In this document: positions 16,428 to 24,763 of the stretch, piece by piece
How positions within the stretch are numbered: the first letter of the stretch is position 1
How the letters are laid out: the number at the start of each line of letters is the position of its first letter
Assembly (NCBI GenBank): GCA_902625325.1
Contig: CACOAW010000008.1
Span: 1-64,000 of the forward strand
Reading direction: 5' to 3'
Length of the DNA: 64,000 nucleotides
DNA from: an uncultured Candidatus Poseidoniales archaeon
GTDB taxonomy: Archaea > Thermoplasmatota > Poseidoniia > Poseidoniales > Thalassarchaeaceae
Made by a program: the position numbers and the translations under genes
Notes under the pieces: model-generated
Databases searched by the model: none
The model's input: the letters and a program-made list of their open reading frames with translations, nothing else
What the model was told of the DNA's origin: nothing

Positions 16428-17468
16428 CTAGTTCGCCAGGGAGTCGTCAAGGCGCTTGGCCACGGTCCTGATCCTCCTCAGAGTCCTGTCTGCCTTTCGC
16501 ATGACCCTGATTGAGACCGATTCTCCGTCCGCACCTGCGACCCGATAGCCGTAGGGAGTCCTGCCGCCGAGTTGGTTCATCAGGATCCTCTGATCCTCCA
16601 CAGCTACGGGCTCGAGTATCTCTCTGACGGAGTCTATGCTGAGTGACCCTTGGCTAACGCCTTCGATCAGTGCTTCAGACACTGTTTCCTCCAGCCTCCC
16701 AAGGCCCCCACGGGTCATCAGCCAGTCTGGACCTCGGGCGTCGTGTTGCCTAGTCAGTCCGGCAAAAACGTCCTGCGGAAGCCTATCCACCATCGGGGCT
16801 CTCTCTATCACTTGCGCGGCCCTCATCCTCTCCAGGACCGTGCTAACCCTTCCACGGCTCTCAGACAGCCTATCGGAGAGAGCCATTAGGGTGATGGGGG
16901 TGTGGTTCGAGCAGAGCTCGACGAGGATTTCTCTAGCCAGTGACTCGCCTGCCCGCTTGCTCTCCCCAGCCAATCCCAGGTCCGCAACCAATGCGGATGT
17001 CGTGTCGCCGTCATCGATTGGCCCGGGCTCGGCTATCCTGATTGTTAGCGGGTGATCTTCGTCCTCTGCGTCTATCGCCATCCTGGTCTCCGACGCCTCC
17101 ACCATCCCATCCAGCTCAGAGAGTCTCAGTCCTAGGATGGCCTTGGCCTGGGACTCTACCAGCGTGGCCGCAGCTTCCATGGAGCCTCCCCGGAGGACGT
17201 ATCTGTGCCACTTCCCGTCGACTTGGGCTGCCACGAGTCCGCTCTGCCTGAGCTTGCGAACCTGGTGGTGTATCGCAGTATTGGAGATCCCTGTAAGGTC
17301 CCCCAGATCCTTCGAGTCCCACCCGCGTAGGGGCGATTCAAGAAAAGAATCCATCATTATCCGATGGAGGGCACCGGACTCGTCAGTAACCGATCTCCTG
17401 ACCACGAGTCCCATGGAGTCCAGCAACCAGTCCAGCAGGACATCGGAGTCATTGCTGCCTGTCGGCAT
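16428..17468 (-). CDS. ArsR-like winged-helix transcription regulator, two HTH regions
   Basis: About 346 residues from ATG 17468; a GTG at 17498 is an alternative. A winged helix near residues 45-95 carries the recognition pattern DLTGISNTAIHHQVRKLRQSGLV, typical of ArsR-type archaeal regulators. A second HTH-like region occurs near residues 185-230 (LMALSDRLSESRGRVSTVLERMRAAQ). The C-terminal 90 residues are basic. It is likely a DNA-binding regulator in the cytoplasm; ligand and targets unknown. It lies directly downstream of another two-HTH regulator read in the same direction. Confidence 0.7.
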   Translation of the reverse strand: MPTGSNDSDVLLDWLLDSMGLVVRRSVTDESGALHRIMMDSFLESPLRGWDSKDLGDLTGISNTAIHHQVRKLRQSGLVAAQVDGKWHRYVLRGGSMEAAATLVESQAKAILGLRLSELDGMVEASETRMAIDAEDEDHPLTIRIAEPGPIDDGDTTSALVADLGLAGESKRAGESLAREILVELCSNHTPITLMALSDRLSESRGRVSTVLERMRAAQVIERAPMVDRLPQDVFAGLTRQHDARGPDWLMTRGGLGRLEETVSEALIEGVSQGSLSIDSVREILEPVAVEDQRILMNQLGGRTPYGYRVAGADGESVSIRVMRKADRTLRRIRTVAKRLDDSLAN

Positions 17469-17553
17469 GGGGCGCTCGTTGAGCCTCAGGGTAAACACAG
17501 TGACATCCGCGGATTTCGAGGCTCAAGAGCCTTGGCTATGCGAAGGAGTTCGA

Positions 17554-18204
17554 TTAGGCCATTTGCTGGCGAATCTCAAGCCACGGGTAGTCCACGTTCG
17601 AGATGCCGAGCGACTCCAAGTGAGGGGCCAGGGATAGGCTGCCCTGGTTGACGATGCCTCTCTTTCTCAGAATCCCTATCGCGGAGTTCACAGATGTTCT
17701 GGATTTCCCTATTTCCCTCGCGAGCTGGGCTTGGGAGGGCGGGTTGGGGGAGTCATGCAATGATGTCACTATCTTCCTTTGGACGCCTGACAGCCCAATC
17801 GGGAGCATGTGAGCTGCGATCGAGTGGTCGGTCACTCCAGTGCCGGAGAGAATCTCCACCTGGGCTGGTGCACCCGCAAAATACCCCATCCTTCCGTTAA
17901 CTGGAACTATGGTGACAGACTTCTCGTTTACCAGAACCCGGAGATGGTGCCTTAGAGTCCCGTTCGCGGCTCCAAGAGCCTCCTGCAGGGCCCTGTAGTG
18001 GATTCCTGGTGACGTTTCCAGGGTTCTCAGGATCTTCCTCCTGAGAGGGTGTTCCCAATCGTGCTCGCGTGGTGCAGATAGCGTCCCTCTTGTGAGTGGT
18101 GCGAAGGGCACCAGCGCTGCCAGACCTGTCGAGGCTGCCAGCACAGCGGCCATGGAGTCGGCAATCCACGGGTAGGTCTCGCGGAGCTGCCTCAGGATTG
18201 CCAT
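17554..18204 (-). CDS. Two-domain winged-helix regulator with N-terminal hydrophobic segment
   Basis: I use ATG 18204, because a TATA-like GGTTAAAG lies about 27 bases upstream and fits a leaderless transcript; a TTG at 18219 is the alternative. The protein (216 residues) starts with a hydrophobic segment (about residues 15-37) that may be a membrane anchor. The first winged helix follows (about 50-100, RALQEALGAANGTLRHHLRVL), and the second near 150-185 (AQLAREIGKSRTSVNSAIGIL). This anchor plus two HTH layout is seen in archaeal membrane-associated regulators. It precedes a similar regulator in the same orientation. Confidence 0.7.
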   Translation of the reverse strand: MAILRQLRETYPWIADSMAAVLAASTGLAALVPFAPLTRGTLSAPREHDWEHPLRRKILRTLETSPGIHYRALQEALGAANGTLRHHLRVLVNEKSVTIVPVNGRMGYFAGAPAQVEILSGTGVTDHSIAAHMLPIGLSGVQRKIVTSLHDSPNPPSQAQLAREIGKSRTSVNSAIGILRKRGIVNQGSLSLAPHLESLGISNVDYPWLEIRQQMA

Positions 18205-18265
18205 GACGCCCTTCAGCAAATGCAGGCTTTAACCTTGCAGGGTCCGTTGAGTCGTGGATGCTCTT

Positions 18266-18727
18266 TCAGACGCTATGCCTGATCACGCGTCCCCTGTGTA
18301 CCTTCATGTAGGCAACTAAGGGTCCAAGCAAGCGTCCGGCATCTCTTCCATGAGCAGTCAAGCGATACGTCACTTTGACCGGAGAGGTTGTCTCCACGAC
18401 CCTGTCCACGAGCCCCGTCTCGACGCACTTCGTGAGCTTGTCTGAAAGCGTTCGCGATGATATCCCTCTGAGCAGCTTCCTGAGCTCGTTGAACCTGCGA
18501 GCACCCGCCACGTACAGGCAGCAGAGAATCTCGGTGGTCCATCTGGAGCTGAAGATGTCGAAGCTCTCGACGGCAGCGTCAACCTCCCACTCTATGTCCG
18601 GCTCACCATCGTAGTATGACTCAAAGATAGACCGGATCTGTCTCCCGTCATCCATCACGGCCTCGATCACTTCATTCACTTTCTTGTAGTCCTCATCTGA
18701 GATTGCCATCGGCTTCTTATTCGTCAT
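18266..18727 (-). CDS. HxlR-family transcription regulator
   Basis: A 153-residue protein whose residues about 55-150 match the HxlR winged helix: SSRWTTEILCCLYVAGARRF, then FNELRKLLRGISSRTLSDKL and a wing ending in YRLTAHGRD. HxlR proteins respond to formaldehyde, redox or quinone stress in characterised bacteria. The N-terminal 50 residues are acidic and extra. A TATA-like GGTTTATACAC about 33 bases upstream supports the start. It is divergent from the small ORFs at 18873 onwards. Confidence 0.85.
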   Translation of the reverse strand: MTNKKPMAISDEDYKKVNEVIEAVMDDGRQIRSIFESYYDGEPDIEWEVDAAVESFDIFSSRWTTEILCCLYVAGARRFNELRKLLRGISSRTLSDKLTKCVETGLVDRVVETTSPVKVTYRLTAHGRDAGRLLGPLVAYMKVHRGRVIRHSV

Positions 18728-18872
18728 GGTGTTATCAAGTAGTTAGAATGGTATCTAGTGTATAAACCACACCATAATGCGATCGCGGATACTTGAGCAT
18801 TAATATGGGTCAGTTTGCTGGTTTTGATTAGTAGGTGTAAAAAAAGCACTAACTTTAAAGAGGAAAGCATAG

Positions 18873-18947
18873 ATGGACAAATGGTTGGAACAATGGATGA
18901 GCGAACTGATGGATGCCTGGGAAGAAGAAGAGAAGGAGGATCTCTGA
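18873..18947 (+). CDS. Possible 24-residue acidic peptide
   Basis: A short ATG frame encoding a Trp- and Glu-rich peptide (three Trp in 24 residues, EEEEKED end). A CTTTAAAG box lies 14 bases upstream. It directly abuts the next short frame, suggesting a tiny polycistronic unit leading to the zinc ribbon at 19039. Existence as a gene is uncertain. Confidence 0.25.
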   Translation: MDKWLEQWMSELMDAWEEEEKEDL

Positions 18948-19028
18948 ATGAGCCTATTCGAGATTGTAGTACGAGCCATGGCCGATTGCAGAGCCCCCCC
19001 ATGGTCAGAATATCCGCGAAGGAAGTGA
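18948..19028 (+). CDS. Possible 26-residue peptide
   Basis: The ATG follows the stop of the preceding short frame with no gap, and the frame ends 10 bases before the zinc-ribbon start. No motif beyond one cysteine and a basic end. It may be only leader RNA. Confidence 0.2.
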   Translation: MSLFEIVVRAMADCRAPPWSEYPRRK

Positions 19029-19038
19029 GCGAATGGTC

Positions 19039-19173
19039 ATGAGTGGGTTGCAGGGAGTATCTGCATGCCCTAGCTGCGGGTCTCCATGCCTGGTCTACCG
19101 AGAGTACCTGACTCCGGAGCTTAGGACTACTTCATGCATGAAGTGCGGGGTGGTATCACTAACGGTGGCCTAG
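19039..19173 (+). CDS. Small zinc-ribbon protein
   Basis: A 44-residue frame containing ACPSCG and, 20 residues later, SCMKCG: two Cys-x2-Cys-Gly knuckles as in TFIIS- or rubredoxin-like zinc ribbons. An upstream in-frame ATG at 19033 is an alternative start. Single zinc ribbons are common in archaea and usually bind nucleic acids or ribosomes. It converges with the fatty-acid gene, overlapping it by 4 bases. It is below the usual size cut-off for gene calls. Confidence 0.6.
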   Translation: MSGLQGVSACPSCGSPCLVYREYLTPELRTTSCMKCGVVSLTVA

Positions 19174-21224
19174 GCTCCGATGTAATTGGGCCTTCTTCCC
19201 TCAGTGAGCGCGGAGAGCCCCTCCAGGGCATCCTTGGTCGAGAATATCCGATCTAGGGAATCCAGCTCCGATTGCAGGCCTGCTGCCAGGTCGGTTACCA
19301 TGGCCTTGTCGAGGAGTTCGCTGGAGAGCCCGAGCGCCACTGGCGCGGCTCTGGATAGCGACTTCATCTGGCGTGCGACGTTCTTGTCCTCGGGATCGAA
19401 GCCCTCCGGGACCTCCCCGGATAGGAGGGCCTCCATGTTCTCGTCAGAGAAGAAGGCCCGTGACATCTGGGCGACCGGGTGGCTTTGGTCCGAAGGCGCA
19501 CCTGGATACTTGTTCTCCGGCTTGCCCTGATTCGACAGAGCCCTGACCGTTGCTGTGGCCTCGGATGCATCCACTAGGTGGGTCACCAGACCCAGTGCGT
19601 TGGCTGTTCCTGCATCGATGAAGTTCCCCGCGAGGACAGCGAACCTAGCAGCCTCTATGCCACAAATCCTCGGGGTCCTCTGCGTTCCACCGAGCCCGGG
19701 GTATATCCCGATTGAGTTCTCAGGGAATTTCATCGATGTCTTGTCGGTACCGATCCTGTAGTCGCAAGTCATAGCGAGCTCGAGCCCACCCCCAAGCGTG
19801 ATTCCGTTCGTGAGAGCGATAGTGGTGTGGGGCGATGCCTCGATTGAGTCGAAAACACGATGTCCGTCCTTGGTGAAGGAATCTATCTCGGTGAATGAGT
19901 CTTCGTTGATCTTGTCCACGAAGAACTTGACGTCGGCACCCGCCACGAAGGCCTTCCCAGCGCCTTCGAGCACTATCGTGTTGATGTCCTGCCTCCCATT
20001 GAGCTGGTCTATGGCCTCACCGAGCTGCCTGACAACATCGACGTTTAGCGCATTCATGGCTTCTGGCCTGTTGATCAGGACTGTCGCGATGCCGTCCTCG
20101 ACATCGACGTTGACGAAATTAAATTCGAACGGCTCTGCCCTCTCGGAGAACCACGCGGGCAAGTCCAGTTGTGCGAGTTGTGCGTAGTCTCGTGCCATTC
20201 TCGCAGCCTCTTTCACGCCTACGCGGTTGGCCAGTTCGAACGGGCCCTTGCCCCACCTGAGACCGACCTTAGCGCCCCTATCGACGTCTTCGATGCTGCC
20301 AACTCCTTCGCCTACTATCTGGGATGCGACACAGAAGGTCTGTCCCATCATCCTCTCCCTGATTAGGCGGTAGGTCTCCTCGTCGCAGTCCGAGTCATCC
20401 CCGATGTCCCAAGATGCCCCAGAATCGGCTATTGCAGTCATGTTCTCGGGAGCAGCGAAGCGAGGTGTTGAGAGCTGTTCGGATAGGTAGTTGCTTGCAT
20501 GGACCGCAATGGCTGGCCCGGTCAGATTCATTAGTCCGAAGGGACCAAGTCCGATCCCGTACTCTGAGATACAAACACTGTCAATCTGAGCAGCACTGGC
20601 TACGCCCTCCTCCAGTAGCCTGCATGCCTCTCCGAGCCAGGGAACAAAACCCCTATTCACTATGAAACCAGGAGAATCTAGGCTTCGAATAATCACCTTC
20701 CCCATGGTCTTGCAGTACTGATCAACTTTTTCCAGTGTCTCCTTGGATGTGGTCTCTGCAGGGATTATTTCGACCAATCTATTCTGAGCAGGGTGGAAAA
20801 ACCAGTGCAACCCAACGAACCTGTCCTTCCTCTCCACCTGTTGAGCCAGCTCGTTCACGGAGAGGCTGGAGGTGTTGGTGGCGAGGATGGTGTTCTCGCC
20901 GCATATTCTGTCGAGGCTGGAGAATATCTCCTTCTTGAGCTCGAAGTCCTCGAAAACGGCCTCTATTACCAGGTCAGTGTCCTTGGATATGTTCTCGTGC
21001 CCTACGACTCCCTCGATCCTGGACTTGATTTCCTCCGTCTGTTCGGGGTTGAAAATGCGTCTTTCTACCGCATCATTCAGCTTCCTCTCGATGGTCTCGT
21101 GGCCCCTTTGAACCCACTTCTCCTCTCTATCGACCATTTGGACCGAGAACCCCTCAGTAGCGCTTTTCTGAGCAATTCCTGAACCCATATTCCCAGATCC
21201 TAAGACCGCAATATCCCTAATCAT
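19170..21224 (-). CDS. 3-hydroxyacyl-CoA dehydrogenase / enoyl-CoA hydratase fusion
   Basis: Catalyses two consecutive steps of fatty-acid beta-oxidation in the cytoplasm: hydration of enoyl-CoA and NAD-dependent oxidation of 3-hydroxyacyl-CoA. The N-terminal 380 residues are the dehydrogenase, with the NAD-binding GSGNMGSG near residues 8-15 and the NTSS loop after the Rossmann part. The C-terminal 290 residues are crotonase fold, with oxyanion-hole motifs AGADVKFF and TLGGGLELAMTCD. I start at ATG 21224 (MIRDIAVLG), the family's usual start, with an AATTAT box about 30 bases upstream; ATG 21278 overlapping the upstream stop is possible. Domain order resembles archaeal fusion enzymes and is opposite to bacterial FadB. 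Confidence 0.9.
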   Translation of the reverse strand: MIRDIAVLGSGNMGSGIAQKSATEGFSVQMVDREEKWVQRGHETIERKLNDAVERRIFNPEQTEEIKSRIEGVVGHENISKDTDLVIEAVFEDFELKKEIFSSLDRICGENTILATNTSSLSVNELAQQVERKDRFVGLHWFFHPAQNRLVEIIPAETTSKETLEKVDQYCKTMGKVIIRSLDSPGFIVNRGFVPWLGEACRLLEEGVASAAQIDSVCISEYGIGLGPFGLMNLTGPAIAVHASNYLSEQLSTPRFAAPENMTAIADSGASWDIGDDSDCDEETYRLIRERMMGQTFCVASQIVGEGVGSIEDVDRGAKVGLRWGKGPFELANRVGVKEAARMARDYAQLAQLDLPAWFSERAEPFEFNFVNVDVEDGIATVLINRPEAMNALNVDVVRQLGEAIDQLNGRQDINTIVLEGAGKAFVAGADVKFFVDKINEDSFTEIDSFTKDGHRVFDSIEASPHTTIALTNGITLGGGLELAMTCDYRIGTDKTSMKFPENSIGIYPGLGGTQRTPRICGIEAARFAVLAGNFIDAGTANALGLVTHLVDASEATATVRALSNQGKPENKYPGAPSDQSHPVAQMSRAFFSDENMEALLSGEVPEGFDPEDKNVARQMKSLSRAAPVALGLSSELLDKAMVTDLAAGLQSELDSLDRIFSTKDALEGLSALTEGRRPNYIGA

Positions 21225-21274
21225 GTGGTAGCGGGAGTACCGGTCTGAGATAATTGCAACGGAGGGCCGCTCAG

Positions 21275-22480
21275 TCATCCGCTTAGGATTTCTCGGATCC
21301 TCCGAGCGTGGGCCTCGGGACCCAGGTCGAGCTGTGATATCCTCTCCCTGCCCCTGGCTGCCCACTCATCACGAATACGCTGGTCTGAGGACTGCAGAAG
21401 TGCATTGTGCCAACCCTCGATGTCAGTACGGCCGATCAAGCGTCCGTTCTTCCCGTCCTCGATAGTTTCACGGAAGCCCCCCTCATCCACGTACAGTGCG
21501 GGGGTTCCCACTGAAAAAGACTCGATTGGGGTAAGTCCGAAGGACTCTTTGTGAGCCATGCTAACCACCGCCCTTGCCCCTCGCATCAGGCTCACAAGTT
21601 CGGGTGAGCTGAGTCGGGGGGCAGACCAGAAGTCCACTCCAATTGACTCTGCATGGGACCTGAGCAGCTCTATGGATTCACTGTCGCCTCCTCCGACTTG
21701 GGCGAGGGAGAGTCCTGACCCTGATAGCATGGAAATCGTCTCCCAAGTCCCCTTGACGAAGGACGCCTTGCCCACCGTCACGACGTAGTCCCCTGATCCC
21801 GGGTAGGGGTTCTCGGGATCTCCAGATCGGTCCTCTGGGAACTCTTGGACGTCTACGCATGGCCAGAGAACCCCGGCTTTAATCCCGTAAACCTCCATCG
21901 CTCTCTTTGCTATGAAGTTGGAGTTGCCGCTGACTGCAGAGCCCTCCCTGGACATCAGGTCCATAATGAGCGCCTTGTCTCTCGACCTGGCCCTGGAGAG
22001 GGCGGCATTGGTGAGCGTGAGGTTCCTCCTGGGGGATCCGTCCACGCGTCTGTGGAGAACGTCCTCGTACAGCCCCCGATGTGGCTCCAGCAGATGCAGG
22101 TGGACCCTCAGGCCAGGGGGGACGTGGTCGAGGATAGGCAGGCTGCCGTCTCCGCTTACGAGGTGAAGGGCCATGGCGGAGGTCATGGCATCCTCAAGCC
22201 CATTGCAAGACCCCCATGCCCGTGATGCCGAGTCCCTCCCGGAATCCAGGATGGTGGAAAGTGCGTCTCTTGGAACCTCCCAGTCACTCTCCGGAGTGAT
22301 GAGGCCGATTTCGTTGGTGGCGCAGACCTCGACGAGCTCAGGGGATGGCTGGATAGTGGCCATGGTGACGCTGAATAGCTCGTTCAGCGACGGTAATATC
22401 CGAATCAGGTCTCTCTCTGCCCCTCCCATCGGGCCAAGCACCCCCTTAGCTACCAGAAGTCTCTCCCTGGAGCCTGACAA
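21275..22480 (-). CDS. Glycosyltransferase, GT-B fold (GT4-like)
   Basis: A 401-residue enzyme starting with TTG directly after the stop of the upstream glycosyltransferase. The N-terminal half has the glycine-rich acceptor region (VAKGVLGPMGGAERD). The C-terminal half has the donor-binding signature with KESFGLTPIESFSVGTPAL, including the E-x7-E motif of GT4 enzymes, and GDYVVTVGKASFVKG earlier. It transfers a sugar from a nucleotide donor, probably to glycans or lipids of the cell envelope. It forms a leftward pair with the next gene. Confidence 0.85.
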   Translation of the reverse strand: MSGSRERLLVAKGVLGPMGGAERDLIRILPSLNELFSVTMATIQPSPELVEVCATNEIGLITPESDWEVPRDALSTILDSGRDSASRAWGSCNGLEDAMTSAMALHLVSGDGSLPILDHVPPGLRVHLHLLEPHRGLYEDVLHRRVDGSPRRNLTLTNAALSRARSRDKALIMDLMSREGSAVSGNSNFIAKRAMEVYGIKAGVLWPCVDVQEFPEDRSGDPENPYPGSGDYVVTVGKASFVKGTWETISMLSGSGLSLAQVGGGDSESIELLRSHAESIGVDFWSAPRLSSPELVSLMRGARAVVSMAHKESFGLTPIESFSVGTPALYVDEGGFRETIEDGKNGRLIGRTDIEGWHNALLQSSDQRIRDEWAARGRERISQLDLGPEAHARRIREILSG

Positions 22481-23581
22481 TTACACTCCCCCCCTAGCGG
22501 ACAATGCGGAGGTGTACGCCTGGGAGAGGGCGTCCCCCTGCGCCTGTGGACTGAGTTCCTCCCTGATGTGGTCGATCAGCGACTGGTCGGGACTTCTTGG
22601 CTTCCCTTCCCTTGCCTTCCATTTGGAGTGTGCCTCGGCAATCGCATCCGCCCAGGATGAGACATCGGAGTCGAGGAGGCACCTGTCGGGTATCACTTCG
22701 TTGTGGGCTGGAAAGTCAGCGGCCAGCACTGGACATCCCGAAGCCATGGCCTCGAATGGCGGGTATCCGAACCCCTCTGAGACGCTTGGAAACAGAAGTG
22801 CCTCTGCTGCTTGGTATGCTGCAACGATCTGGTTCTCGTCCATAGCGGTCCGGGAACCTATGTGTAGAATCTCTATGTCATCCGAGATCTCGCTGGGCAG
22901 CGATGATTCCACCTCGTCGAGGAAGCCCAGCCTCTTACGGGGGTCATCGCTCCCCACCGTTATCAGAAGGCACTTGGAAGGGTCGTGCTTCTCCAAGATT
23001 GCGTCTATCGGAACGGGATTCGAACTCGGGTCCCAATAATCGACGTCTATCTTGTGTCTGACCAGCGCAGTGGGCTTGCCCGGGAATACGCGGTTGACCT
23101 CCGACTGGGTCATCTCCGAGATGCAGATTATCAGATCTGCCCTGGCGAGGCCCTTTCGAAGCCTACTCAGGTCCATCCTCCTGAATATCCCCGGGCTGCG
23201 GTCCCCGATGGGCACCCCTTGGATGACCTTTGGCTCCAGGTGGAACATGTCATGCACGGTCACGACGACGGGGATTTTAGACTCGCTTGGGACCAAATGA
23301 GCCTGCTCCTGGTCGGTGATGTGGAGCAAATCAGCTTCGGATGCGTTCGAGCCTGACGATACAGCCGATGCGTGGCGCATCCTCTTCAGAATCCGTCCGA
23401 CTGCTGAGGAGGGTGCCTCGTGCTCGATTATGCGCGTCAATTCCCACCCGTCGGCAAGTGAGTCTCGCAGAGTACCGGCCAGTGCGTGATGGGCTCGTCC
23501 TAGTCCGGAATCGGTGGAGAGGGCAGCCCCTCTGGCCAGTATTACGCGCTTGCCCACGTTAGGACCGGAGAGTGAGTGCAT
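22481..23581 (-). CDS. Glycosyltransferase, GT-B fold (GT4-like)
   Basis: I place the start at ATG 23581 (MHSLSGPNVGKR); the longer frame overlaps the divergent gene and is unlikely. The 366-residue protein has HDMFHLEP in the N-terminal domain and, near the C-terminus, SEGFGYPPFEAMASGCPVLA with the E-x7-E motif of GT4 enzymes. It is clearly similar to the divergent neighbour at 23693 (same HD-x-(Y/F) and PPxEAMAxGC motifs), so the two arose by duplication. Likely role is envelope polysaccharide or glycolipid synthesis. Confidence 0.85.
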   Translation of the reverse strand: MHSLSGPNVGKRVILARGAALSTDSGLGRAHHALAGTLRDSLADGWELTRIIEHEAPSSAVGRILKRMRHASAVSSGSNASEADLLHITDQEQAHLVPSESKIPVVVTVHDMFHLEPKVIQGVPIGDRSPGIFRRMDLSRLRKGLARADLIICISEMTQSEVNRVFPGKPTALVRHKIDVDYWDPSSNPVPIDAILEKHDPSKCLLITVGSDDPRKRLGFLDEVESSLPSEISDDIEILHIGSRTAMDENQIVAAYQAAEALLFPSVSEGFGYPPFEAMASGCPVLAADFPAHNEVIPDRCLLDSDVSSWADAIAEAHSKWKAREGKPRSPDQSLIDHIREELSPQAQGDALSQAYTSALSARGGV

Positions 23582-23692
23582 AATAACGGAGTTGGGGATA
23601 TGATGCCCGAAAACCGATGGCATCCCCCTAATGAGGCAGTGGAGCCAGGTGTAGGCATCCTCGTTTATTATCCTGAGAGCTGCTCGGTTTTC
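23582..23692. promoter_or_regulatory. Divergent promoter between paired glycosyltransferase genes
   Basis: The gap separates two diverging, related glycosyltransferase genes. The box TTTATTAT at 23663-23670 lies about 27 bases upstream of the GTG at 23693 and supports that non-ATG, leaderless start. Confidence 0.5.
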
Positions 23693-24745
23693 GTGTTCAG
23701 GCGGGTTGTGCTTGCCAGTGGCTCCAAGGGAGACTCCGGTTACGGAGCCAATCACCCGGTGGTAGAGTGGTTGCTGGACAGGGCCAAGACCCCGGGATGG
23801 ACAAGGGCATCCACGGTCATCACTGATGCTAGTTCGCGCTCGCACGCTAAGAAGATTGCGAACTCCATCGAGGAGGCTGGTGCTGATCTACTCCACATAA
23901 CCAACCAGTTGGATGCTGGGATGGTCCCGACCAAGAGCGTCGAGTTCCCCGTTGTGGTTTCGGTCCACGACCTCTATGACTTCCGTCCGAGGGCAATCGA
24001 CGCTGGAGACGTTCCGGTGCCCCTTGGCGACCGCTTCCCGTCATCCGCGAAGTCCAGGCTCCTATCCTCCTGCAAGGAGGGGATGTCCAGGGCGGACATG
24101 CTTCTCTGTTCTTCGAATAGGACCCTGCTCGAAGCGCGAGAGATGTTCCCGCAGACCCGTTGCGAGTTAGTCAGGGACTCGGTTGACGAGTCCTTCTGGA
24201 ACCCTAGGAAACTCAGGGACAGGGAGGTTCTGGGCGACGCCGGAGGGGACGAGGGCAAGTGCCTCATCGTGTCAGTTGGAGAGAAGGACCCTCGGTGGAG
24301 ATCCCAGTTCGTCGACGAGGTCATCTCGATGCTGCCTGAGGATGTCAGGGAGGACATCCTCCTGGTCAAGATTGGATCGGGCAAGGTGGATCTGGAGAGG
24401 GTGGCCACGTACTTGCAGCATGCGGAGTGCCTGCTGTATCCGGGAGTGAGTGTCGGCTTCCAGAGCCCCCCTCTTGAGGCGATGGCTGCGGGTTGCATTG
24501 TTTTAGCATCCAATTTTCCTCTGCATGACGAGTACCTCCCTCCTAGGTCCCTTCTGCCTGCGACCGATCCTGACCACTGGGTCTCCGCAATAGTGGATGT
24601 GCACTCGGAGTGGGCCCGTGCAGGGGGAGTTCCCCGGCTGCCCGATGAGGAGCTAGTTTCGATGGCAGGGTCGTTCGGCAGGGAAGCCCACGGGGTGGCA
24701 CTCGCGAGGGCATACGACCTGGCATTGGGAAGCGTAGAAAGGTGA
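23693..24745 (+). CDS. Glycosyltransferase, GT-B fold (GT4-like), GTG start
   Basis: Longer frames begin at 23576, but a GTG at 23693 (MFRRVVLASGSKGDSGYG) aligns with the paralogue's N-terminus and has a TATA-like box 27 bases upstream. The resulting 350-residue protein has HDLYDFRP near residue 90 and SVGFQSPPLEAMAAGCIVLA near 255, the latter being the donor-binding E-x7-E region, with Gln-Ser where the paralogue has Gly-Tyr. It probably works in the same pathway as the two leftward glycosyltransferases. It is followed after 18 bases by an acyltransferase, probably as one operon. Confidence 0.85.
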   Translation: MFRRVVLASGSKGDSGYGANHPVVEWLLDRAKTPGWTRASTVITDASSRSHAKKIANSIEEAGADLLHITNQLDAGMVPTKSVEFPVVVSVHDLYDFRPRAIDAGDVPVPLGDRFPSSAKSRLLSSCKEGMSRADMLLCSSNRTLLEAREMFPQTRCELVRDSVDESFWNPRKLRDREVLGDAGGDEGKCLIVSVGEKDPRWRSQFVDEVISMLPEDVREDILLVKIGSGKVDLERVATYLQHAECLLYPGVSVGFQSPPLEAMAAGCIVLASNFPLHDEYLPPRSLLPATDPDHWVSAIVDVHSEWARAGGVPRLPDEELVSMAGSFGREAHGVALARAYDLALGSVER

Positions 24746-24763
24746 GCGATTCGAGGGCTCGAT

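Noticed and set aside
23011-23036. Reverse-strand sequence resembling a tRNA T-arm with GTTCGAATCCC
   Set aside because: It lies inside the coding region of a glycosyltransferase, with no matching acceptor, D or anticodon arms.
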